From assembly GCA_945947925.1 (NCBI GenBank), contig CAMEZU010000021.1, positions 1-15,337 on the forward strand: a stretch of DNA of 15,337 nt, in the 5' to 3' direction. This DNA is from an uncultured Verrucomicrobiota bacterium (GTDB lineage Bacteria; Verrucomicrobiota; Kiritimatiellia; RFP12; UBA1067). Made by a program: the position numbers and the translations under genes. This document shows positions 1 to 6,042 of the stretch, in pieces. Each line of letters begins with the position of its first letter. Within the stretch, counting starts at the first letter, position 1. Below the pieces are notes generated by a model. That model had not been told where the DNA came from. It saw only the letters and a program-made list of their open reading frames with translations, and did not search any database.

Positions 1-134
1 AACACAGAGCGCCCTTCGGGCGTCGAAGGCGAGGGTGACTGGAGGGGCGCTTCGCGTCGGGCGTCAGCTTCCTTCGGCGAGCCGATGGGTCCCGTGTGGG
101 GCGGAGCGAAAACTCATCGGACACTTTCCGCTCA

Positions 135-151
135 CCGTTGCGGAGCAACGG
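135..151. repeat. Perfect inverted repeat (7-bp stem, 3-nt loop)
   Basis: CCGTTGC (135-141), loop GGA, GCAACGG (145-151). It could form a hairpin on either strand. No T-tract follows, so a terminator role is not supported. Confidence 0.6.
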
Positions 152-172
152 CTCTGTGTTCCAAAACCCACG

Positions 173-193
173 GCGACCCCGAGTCGGGGTCGC
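173..193. repeat. Inverted repeat GCGACCCC / GGGGTCGC
   Basis: The 8-bp arms at 173-180 and 186-193 are perfectly complementary around a 5-nt centre (GAGTC). It is very GC-rich and has no T-run on either side. It may be an RNA hairpin or a protein-binding palindrome; the function is unknown. Confidence 0.6.
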
Positions 194-315
194 GTACTTG
201 TCTCAGCGATCATGCGGGGACGGTCACCATCCTGTTTCGCTGCCGGAACGGAGGGCGAGCGTGAGCGAAGCCCGTCTGCGTCTGTCTGCGGAACGGCTTC
301 CCTGCATTTCTCCCC

Positions 316-345
316 GTGCCTACTATCCCTTGTTTTTGATATAAT
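316..345 (+). promoter_or_regulatory. Promoter P1 (extended -10) for fhs and the downstream run
   Basis: A perfect extended -10, TGA-TATAAT, lies at 337-345 (hexamer 340-345), preceded by a T5 run. A weak -35-like GTGCCT lies at 316-321 with an 18-base spacer. The expected transcription start, about 7 bases after the -10, falls at or next to the fhs ATG at 353, which implies a leaderless or near-leaderless mRNA. The 14-base block at 332-345 recurs exactly at 7767-7780, with GTGCCT at the same distance upstream. Confidence 0.75.
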
Positions 346-352
346 AGGGGGC

Positions 353-2116
353 ATGAAACTTGATCCCACCAAGATGAAGGACTGGCAGATTGCTGAGGTT
401 GCCGAAGACAATCTCCGCAAGGCTGCCGATCTCGCGGCCGAACTGGGCTTGAAGGAAGGCGAATGGGCGCCCTACGGCGACGTTTTGGCCAAGGTCGACG
501 TGACGAAGGTGCTCAAGCGCGTCGGCGAAGGCCGCCGCGGCAAGTACATCGATGTCACGGCCATCACCCCGACGGCGCTCGGCGAGGGCAAGACGACGAC
601 GACCCTCGGTCTCGTCGAGGGCCTCGGCCGCCTCGGGAAGAAGGTGATCGGCTGCGTGCGCCAGCCCTCGGGCGGTCCGACCTTCAACATCAAGGGCTCT
701 GCGGCGGGCGGCGGCCTCGCGCAGGTCGTGCCGCTCACCGCGCTCTCCCTGGGCCTCACGGGCGACATCGACGCCATCACCAACGCGAACAACCTCGCGA
801 TGGTCGCGCTCAATTCGCGCATGCAGCACGAGCGCAACCACGACGACGCGTGGCTCGCCGAGCGCGGGCTCAGGCGCCTCGACATCGACGAGAACCGCAT
901 CCAGTTCCGCTGGGCGATGGACTTCTGCGCGCAGGGCCTTCGCAACATCGAGATCGGCCGCGGCGGCAAGCTGGACGGCTACACCTGCCATTCGGGCTTC
1001 TACATCACGGTCGCGTCCGAGGTGATGGCGATTCTCGCGATGAGCGCGGACCTCGCGGACCTCCGCAAGCGCCTTGCGAAGATCATCGTCGCCTACTCGA
1101 AGTCGGGCGCGCCCGTGACGACGGCCGACCTCGAGGTCGACGGCGCGATGTGCGCGCTTCTCGTCAATGCGATCAAGCCGACGCTGATGCAGTCGCTCGA
1201 GGGCCAGCCGATGTTCGTCCATGCGGGTCCGTTTGCGAACATTGCGATTGGGCAGAACTCGGTCGTCGCGGACCGCCTGGCGTGCGCGCTCGGCGACTAC
1301 GTGGTGACGGAGTCCGGCTTTGCGAGCGACATGGGCTTCGAGAAGTTCTGGAACATCAAGTGCCGTTGCTCGGGCCTGAAGCCCGACGCGGTCGTCCTGG
1401 TCGCGACGGTGCGCGCGCTCAAGGCGCACGGCGGCGCGCCGGCGGTGAAGGCGGGCCTCCCGCTCGATCCCGTCTACACGACGGAGAACCTCGAGCTCCT
1501 CGAGAAGGGCTGCGACAACCTGCTCGCCCACATCGACATCATCCGCCGTGCGGGCGTGCAGCCGGTCGTCTGCCTCAACGCGTTCCACACCGACACGCAG
1601 GCCGAGCGCGACGTTGTGCGCCGAGTCGCCGAGAAGGCGGGCGCGACATTCGCGGTTTCCGACCACTGGCTCAAGGGCGGCGAAGGCGCGCTCGAGCTCG
1701 CCGAGGCGGTGATCGCGGCCTGTGCGAAGCCGAACGACTTCGCGTTCCTGTGCGACCTCAAGGAGCCGCTCAAGGACCGCATCGAGAAGCAGGTCAAGGA
1801 GGTCTACGGCGGCGACGGCGTTGATTTCGAACCGCTGGCGCTCGAGAAGCTCGAGGCCTTCCAGGCGAATCCGGAGACGGCCGAGCTCCCGATCTGCATG
1901 GCGAAGACGCAATATTCGCTGTCGCACGACCCGAAGCTGCTCGGCCGTCCGAAGGGCTGGCGCATGCCGGTGAAGGACGTCCTCATCTATCAGGGTGCCG
2001 GCCTTATCGTGCCGGTCGCCGGCGAAATCAAGCTCATGCCTGGAACCTCCGCGTCGCCTGCCTACCGCAGGGTTGATGTCGACGTCGAGACCGGCAAGGT
2101 GAAGGGACTGTTCTGA
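353..2116 (+). CDS. fhs: Formate-tetrahydrofolate ligase
   Basis: This cytosolic enzyme makes 10-formyl-tetrahydrofolate from formate, ATP and tetrahydrofolate, feeding one-carbon metabolism. The protein is 587 residues, within the usual family range. The N-terminal DWQIAEVAE segment (9-17), the nucleotide-binding loop TPTALGEGKTT (72-82), RQPSGGPTFNIKG (103-115) with the following AAGGG, and GLTGDIDAI (134-142) are family hallmarks. The frame is open further upstream to a GTG at 35, but the ATG at 353 begins the conserved N-terminus and follows promoter P1 directly. There is no spaced Shine-Dalgarno site; an AGGGGG run (346-351) sits against the ATG, too close to serve. The stop shares one base with the cpaB start (TGATG), so the two genes are coupled. 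The loop reads FNIKG and the next helix DIDAITNANNLAMVA, unlike the classic acetogen form. No other one-carbon genes are nearby. Confidence 0.96.
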   Translation: MKLDPTKMKDWQIAEVAEDNLRKAADLAAELGLKEGEWAPYGDVLAKVDVTKVLKRVGEGRRGKYIDVTAITPTALGEGKTTTTLGLVEGLGRLGKKVIGCVRQPSGGPTFNIKGSAAGGGLAQVVPLTALSLGLTGDIDAITNANNLAMVALNSRMQHERNHDDAWLAERGLRRLDIDENRIQFRWAMDFCAQGLRNIEIGRGGKLDGYTCHSGFYITVASEVMAILAMSADLADLRKRLAKIIVAYSKSGAPVTTADLEVDGAMCALLVNAIKPTLMQSLEGQPMFVHAGPFANIAIGQNSVVADRLACALGDYVVTESGFASDMGFEKFWNIKCRCSGLKPDAVVLVATVRALKAHGGAPAVKAGLPLDPVYTTENLELLEKGCDNLLAHIDIIRRAGVQPVVCLNAFHTDTQAERDVVRRVAEKAGATFAVSDHWLKGGEGALELAEAVIAACAKPNDFAFLCDLKEPLKDRIEKQVKEVYGGDGVDFEPLALEKLEAFQANPETAELPICMAKTQYSLSHDPKLLGRPKGWRMPVKDVLIYQGAGLIVPVAGEIKLMPGTSASPAYRRVDVDVETGKVKGLF

Positions 2117-2949
2117 TGAACCGAAAGATCGTGCTGATTGCGAGCCTCGTGGCGGGCCTTCTCGCCGCGCTACTGACGAGCGTCTACATTTCCGGCAAGG
2201 AGGAGTATCTCCTCCGCCTCAAGAAGAAGCTCGCCGAGGAGAACAAGAAGTCCCCGGCGGTCTGCTTCTCCCGCGACATCTCGGCGGGGTCGGAGATCAC
2301 GATGGACGACCTGTGCGTGACGAACGCCTACGAGCGTCACGGCATCGACATCGTCCGTCCCGGCGAAGAGAGCCAGATCGTCGGCAAGCGGGTCGTCGGC
2401 CACTTCGACTCGGGCATGCCCGTCCGCTGGACATACGTCGACGGCGGCCGTCTCGAGTCCGGCCGCCTGTCGGACCGCATCCAGTCGGACCGCAAGGGCT
2501 CGTACCGCGCGATGTCGATCAGCGTGACCGGATCGTCGTCGGTCTCGGGGCTGATCCGCAAGGGCGACTTCGTGGACGTGATCGGCACGTTCGACTTCCC
2601 GGACGACGCCGGCAAGATCAAGCGCGGCGATCCCGTGACCTGCACGGTCCTGCAGCGCGTCGAGGTGCTGGCGACCGGTAACGACCGTCCGGAGACCCGG
2701 AGCCTCGGCGTCGCGCAGTCCGCGCGTCCGGGCGGCTATTCGCTCGTCACGCTGCTGGTCACGCCGCGCGAGGCCGAGATCCTGGCCTTTGCCGAGCACA
2801 TCAAGGGACGTCTCATGCTGACGCTGCGCAACCGCGGCGACCTCTATGCGGAACCCGACCTGCCGGTCATCAGCTTCGAGGAGATCCGTCAGGAGCTGAC
2901 GACGCTGAACGAGGCGCGCAACCATCCCCGGCCGAAGAAGGGACAGTAA
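2116..2949 (+). CDS. cpaB: CpaB/RcpC-type Flp (Tad) pilus assembly protein
   Basis: The 277-residue protein has the layout of CpaB/RcpC, the periplasmic Tad component thought to work with the secretin channel. One N-terminal membrane anchor spans residues 5-25, followed by a charged KKKLAEENKK segment. A SAF-like domain (about 46-108) contains SRDISAGSEITMDDL. The RcpC domain (about 125-245) contains GLIRKGDFVDVIG (145-157) and VTPREAEILAFAEHIKG followed by LMLTLRNRGD. A short charged tail ends the protein. The ATG overlaps the last base of the fhs stop and has AAGGGA (2102-2107) 8 bases upstream. cpaF begins one base after the stop codon. The Tad assignment comes from domain order plus the adjacent cpaF and tadB. 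No secretin gene is in the window. Confidence 0.9.
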   Translation: MNRKIVLIASLVAGLLAALLTSVYISGKEEYLLRLKKKLAEENKKSPAVCFSRDISAGSEITMDDLCVTNAYERHGIDIVRPGEESQIVGKRVVGHFDSGMPVRWTYVDGGRLESGRLSDRIQSDRKGSYRAMSISVTGSSSVSGLIRKGDFVDVIGTFDFPDDAGKIKRGDPVTCTVLQRVEVLATGNDRPETRSLGVAQSARPGGYSLVTLLVTPREAEILAFAEHIKGRLMLTLRNRGDLYAEPDLPVISFEEIRQELTTLNEARNHPRPKKGQ

Positions 2950-2950
2950 G

Positions 2951-4648
2951 ATGCTCGCCCTGACCACGTTGATCAACGGCTGCCGCGAGACGCAGGCCCT
3001 CGAGGACGGCGTCTGGTTCGTCGGGCGTGGCGAGATGTGCCGCGTCCGCCTCGACTTCCCCGACGTGAGCGAGCGCCACGCGATGCTCGTCGTGCGGAAC
3101 GGGACAGCTGTCCTGAAGGACCTGAACAGCGCCAACGGCACGTACGTCAACGGCGAGGAACTGCAGGGCGAGGTCGCCCTTGACGGCAGCATGGTCGTGC
3201 AGATCGGCGAGAGCATGCTCCGCGTCTGCGAGGCCGAGGAGCTGCCCGAACAGGCGGCGCCCGCCGTCCGCGAGGACCCCGCCGCGCGGCCCGCCGAGCC
3301 GGCGCCGGCCCCCGAGCCAGAGCCGCAGGCCGACCCGCTGCGCGAGCTGCGGCGGAGCGTCCAGGAGCAGATCCAGCGCGAGCTTCTCAACCGCATGGAC
3401 ATGAAGCGGCTGACGCTTCAGGGCGTCGACCGCGAGGGCCTGGAGGGGACGGCGCGGGAGAAGATCCGCCAGATCATCGGCGAGGTCGTCGCGAACGGGC
3501 GCATGCCCGAGGGCATCGACGCCGGGCGCCTGGAGACGGACGTCTTCAACGAGGCGATGCGCCTCGGGCCGCTCGAGGCGCTCCTGGCGGACGACTCCGT
3601 GAGCGAAATCATGGTCAACGGGCCGACGAAGGTCTACGTCGAGCGGAAGGGAAGGCTGGTCCTTTCAGACTGCCAGTTCACAGACGACGCAAGCGTGATG
3701 GCGGTCATCGAGCGCATCATCGCGCCGCTCGGCCGCCGTTGCGACGAGTCGCAGCCGTACGTGGACGCGCGTCTTGCGGACGGCAGCCGCGTGAACGCGA
3801 TCATCCCGCCGCTCGCGCTGTCGGGGCCGACGATCACGATCCGAAAGTTCTCCAAGAAGGCGCTCACGCCGGAGGACTTCATCCGCTTCGGCACGTGGAC
3901 GCACAACGCGGCCGAGTTCATGAAGCTCTGCGTCCTCCTGCGCAAGAACATCATCGTGGCGGGCGGTACGGGCTCGGGCAAGACGACGCTGCTCAACCTC
4001 CTTTCGGGCTACATCCCGCGGTCCGAGCGCATCGTAACGGTCGAGGACGCGGCCGAACTGCGCCTCCAGCAGCCGCACGTCGTCCGCCTGGAGGCGCGTC
4101 CGCCGAACATCGAGGGCAAGGGCGCGGTGACGATCCGCGACCTTGTGAAGAACTGCCTCCGCATGCGTCCGGACCGCATCATCGTCGGCGAATGCCGCGG
4201 CGGCGAGGCGCTCGACATGCTGCAGGCGATGAACACGGGTCACGACGGCTCGCTCACGACCGTGCACGCGAACTCGCCGCGCGACGTCATCTCCCGTCTC
4301 GAGACGATGGTGATGATGAGCGGCATGGAGCTGCCGTCGAAGGCGATCCGCGAGCAGATCGCGAGTGCCGTCGACATCGTGATCCACGAGTCGCGCCTCT
4401 CGGACGGTTCGCGCAAGGTCGTCGCCATCTCCGAGGTGACGGGCATCGAGGGCAGCCAGATCGTCATGCAGGAGATCTTCTCGTTCAAGCAGACCGGCGT
4501 CGGCGAGGGCGGCAAGGTGCTGGGCGCCTTCCGTCCCACGGGGTCGATTCCGACCTGGTACGACCAGCTCGCGGGCCGCGGCATCGTCTGCGACGCGAAG
4601 ATGTTCGACCCTTCCTTCACCGGTAACGTGGACGTCATCAAGAAATGA
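2951..4648 (+). CDS. cpaF: FHA-domain CpaF/TadA-type secretion ATPase
   Basis: This is the predicted cytoplasmic hexameric ATPase that powers Tad/Flp pilus assembly or a related type II/IV system; it has 565 residues. Residues 1-95 form a forkhead-associated (FHA) domain with the phosphothreonine-site signature intact: GR (25-26), S40, R42-H43 and NGTYVNG (62-68). A Pro/Ala/Glu linker (about 100-128) joins it to a full CpaF ATPase. That part shows LLADDSVSEIMVNGP (211-225), the Walker A loop GGTGSGKTT (338-346), the acidic VEDAAEL box (364-370), Walker B-region MRPDRIIVGECRGGEA (405-420) and TTVHANSPRD (436-445), with H439 in the His box. The start ATG has AAGGGA (2938-2943) 7 bases upstream. 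The stop overlaps tadB by 4 bases (ATGA). Ordinary CpaF proteins lack the FHA domain. It implies control by a Ser/Thr kinase, which is not encoded here. Confidence 0.94.
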   Translation: MLALTTLINGCRETQALEDGVWFVGRGEMCRVRLDFPDVSERHAMLVVRNGTAVLKDLNSANGTYVNGEELQGEVALDGSMVVQIGESMLRVCEAEELPEQAAPAVREDPAARPAEPAPAPEPEPQADPLRELRRSVQEQIQRELLNRMDMKRLTLQGVDREGLEGTAREKIRQIIGEVVANGRMPEGIDAGRLETDVFNEAMRLGPLEALLADDSVSEIMVNGPTKVYVERKGRLVLSDCQFTDDASVMAVIERIIAPLGRRCDESQPYVDARLADGSRVNAIIPPLALSGPTITIRKFSKKALTPEDFIRFGTWTHNAAEFMKLCVLLRKNIIVAGGTGSGKTTLLNLLSGYIPRSERIVTVEDAAELRLQQPHVVRLEARPPNIEGKGAVTIRDLVKNCLRMRPDRIIVGECRGGEALDMLQAMNTGHDGSLTTVHANSPRDVISRLETMVMMSGMELPSKAIREQIASAVDIVIHESRLSDGSRKVVAISEVTGIEGSQIVMQEIFSFKQTGVGEGGKVLGAFRPTGSIPTWYDQLAGRGIVCDAKMFDPSFTGNVDVIKK

Positions 4649-5322
4649 TTCCGATCGTCATCATCGTGCTGTTCGCGGCGTGCTTTTCGGGCATCGTCTG
4701 GTATCTCGTTTCCGGCGTCAAGGTCAAGGCCGGCTGGCAGAACGGCGAGACGCCGCTCGCGCGCTGGCTCGACAACCGCCGCCGGCAGAAGTTCAACGAG
4801 CAGCTCCCGGAGGCGCTGGCGACCATGTCGAACGCGCTTCGCGCGGGCTTCTCGCTCTCGCAGGCCTTCGAGTGCGTCGTCGAGCAGGGGGACAAGCCGA
4901 TGTCGGAGGAGTTCGCCATCCTGCAGCAGCAGCTCCGCATCGGCATGAGCTTCGAGGACGCGCTGCAGTCGATGTCCGGCCGCGTCGGCTCTGATGACCT
5001 GACGCTCGTGACGACGGCGATTCTCATCAGCCGCAAGACGGGCGGCAACGTGACCGAGATCTTCGACAAGATCTCCGAGACGATCCGCTCGCGCATGAAG
5101 ATCGAGCGCAAGGTGAAGACGCTGACCGCCCAGGGCCGCATGCAGGGCATCCTCGTCTCGCTGATGCCGCTCCTGCTGGGCATTGCGATGGTGATCCTGA
5201 AGCCCAACATGATGATTCCGTTCCTCTGCAGCTTCGTCGGCGTGATCTCCGTTCTCGTCGTCATCCTGCTCATCACGGTCGGCTGGCTTTTCATCCGCAA
5301 GATCACCAAGATCGACGTCTGA
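4645..5322 (+). CDS. tadB: TadB-like inner-membrane platform protein (T2SS F family)
   Basis: The 225-residue polytopic membrane protein belongs to the type II secretion F/TadB group, the platform that the CpaF ATPase acts on. One membrane segment lies at 2-24. A cytoplasmic GspF-like helical domain (about 50-160) contains LPEALATMSNALRAGFSLSQAF (54-75), a second LRIGMSFEDAL helix pair, and KTGGNVTEIFDKISETIRSR (131-150). Two membrane segments lie at about 166-186 and 191-216. It is shorter at the N-terminus than many TadB proteins, which run to about 300 residues. The start overlaps the cpaF stop by 4 bases and has no good Shine-Dalgarno site, so translation is probably coupled to cpaF. No tadC follows; Tad systems normally have a TadB/TadC pair. 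This copy may act as a homodimer or pair with a protein encoded elsewhere. Confidence 0.88.
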   Translation: MIPIVIIVLFAACFSGIVWYLVSGVKVKAGWQNGETPLARWLDNRRRQKFNEQLPEALATMSNALRAGFSLSQAFECVVEQGDKPMSEEFAILQQQLRIGMSFEDALQSMSGRVGSDDLTLVTTAILISRKTGGNVTEIFDKISETIRSRMKIERKVKTLTAQGRMQGILVSLMPLLLGIAMVILKPNMMIPFLCSFVGVISVLVVILLITVGWLFIRKITKIDV

Positions 5323-5356
5323 CACTTTCACCCCGTCACCACAAGGAGCACATGCG

Positions 5357-6022
5357 ATGGCAAATGAATTGGATGAACTGACTGGTCCCGTCAATGCCGA
5401 GGGACGCGACGCGAACGTCATCGAGCGGCAGATCCCCGTCCGGGTCGGGTTCGGCTCGACGCTCTTCGAGATCGCTCTCTGGGCCTGCTTCATCATCCCC
5501 GGCCTGATCTTCCAGCTCATGAAGGTCGGTGCGAGGAACTACTTCCAACGCCTGCAGCAGAAGATCCAGGCCGATGCCTCGACGATCGACAACTACCTGG
5601 AGCAGCGCGTGCAGATCCTGCAAAACGTCGCGGCGCTCGTTTCGAAGGCGGTGGACCTCGACAAGGAGGTCATGAAGACCGTCGCGGCCTATCGCGGGGG
5701 CGTGGCGCCCGGAGCGGACCGCAACCAGGTGCAGAGTCAGGTCGATATGGCGTTCGGCCGCCTCTTCCCGCAGGTCGAGGCCTATCCAGAACTCAAGGCC
5801 CATGCCGCCATCGCCGATGCGATGCAGCAGAACGCCTACCTTCAGAAGGAGATCACGGCGGCGCGTTCGCTTTACAACGACACGGTGAACCAGTGGAACT
5901 CCGACATCTTCGACTGGCCGGTGCGCCAGATCGTCGCGGCCCGCGCCGGTTACACGACGCGCATCCCGTTCTCCGCCTCCGCCGCCACCAAGGCGGCGGC
6001 CCGTCAGAACTTCTTCGGCTGA
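5357..6022 (+). CDS. lemA: LemA family membrane protein
   Basis: The 221-residue protein has the LemA layout: a short N-terminal region, one membrane segment (about 34-56) and a long cytoplasmic helical bundle. Family signatures are LEQRVQILQNVAALV (81-95) with a following DKEVMKTVAAYR, then the VEAYPELKAHAAIADAMQQ stretch (140-158) and KEITAARSLYNDTVNQWNSDI (164-184), with a C-terminal hydrophilic tail. The molecular role of LemA proteins is not settled. The first about 30 residues, acidic and polar before the membrane segment, are longer than in many LemA proteins. The start has a strong AAGGAG (5343-5348) 8 bases upstream. The gene begins 34 bases after tadB with no terminator between, and a large two-TM protein follows 20 bases later, so co-transcription with the Tad-like module is likely. 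Confidence 0.87.
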   Translation: MANELDELTGPVNAEGRDANVIERQIPVRVGFGSTLFEIALWACFIIPGLIFQLMKVGARNYFQRLQQKIQADASTIDNYLEQRVQILQNVAALVSKAVDLDKEVMKTVAAYRGGVAPGADRNQVQSQVDMAFGRLFPQVEAYPELKAHAAIADAMQQNAYLQKEITAARSLYNDTVNQWNSDIFDWPVRQIVAARAGYTTRIPFSASAATKAAARQNFFG

Positions 6023-6042
6023 CCGTCGGACGAGGGGCACCG

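Larger units (their letters stand above)
1..352. other. Non-coding, hairpin-rich region upstream of fhs
   Basis: No convincing gene lies here. One frame stays open from the window edge into fhs, but its translation is arginine/serine-rich, has no recognisable domain, and runs through several inverted repeats and the promoter, so I read it as non-coding. Visible structure: a short hairpin at 10-22 (CGCCC-TTC-GGGCG), a 7-bp stem at 135-151, an 8-bp stem at 173-193, and a purine/GCGA-rich stretch at 240-275. None is followed by a T-run, so none is a clear intrinsic terminator. The last 37 bases hold promoter P1. The gene upstream of the window is not visible. Confidence 0.6.

Noticed and set aside
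35..352. N-terminal extension of fhs from a GTG at 35
   Set aside because: The extension is Arg/Ser-rich, has no Fhs similarity, crosses inverted repeats and promoter P1, and the conserved N-terminus starts at the ATG at 353.
1..352. Hairpin cluster as a CRISPR array, tRNA or integration site
   Set aside because: No regularly spaced direct repeats, no cloverleaf or TTCRA-type loop, and no adjacent integrase or cas gene.
323..1927. 534-residue minus-strand frame opposite fhs
   Set aside because: Composition is the typical antisense Arg/Leu/Val/Asp pattern, while the + strand carries an unmistakable Fhs.
5893..6042. Earlier start for the two-TM protein inside lemA
   Set aside because: The added residues are Arg/His/Leu-rich shadow sequence; ATG 6043 has a well-placed GAGGGG.
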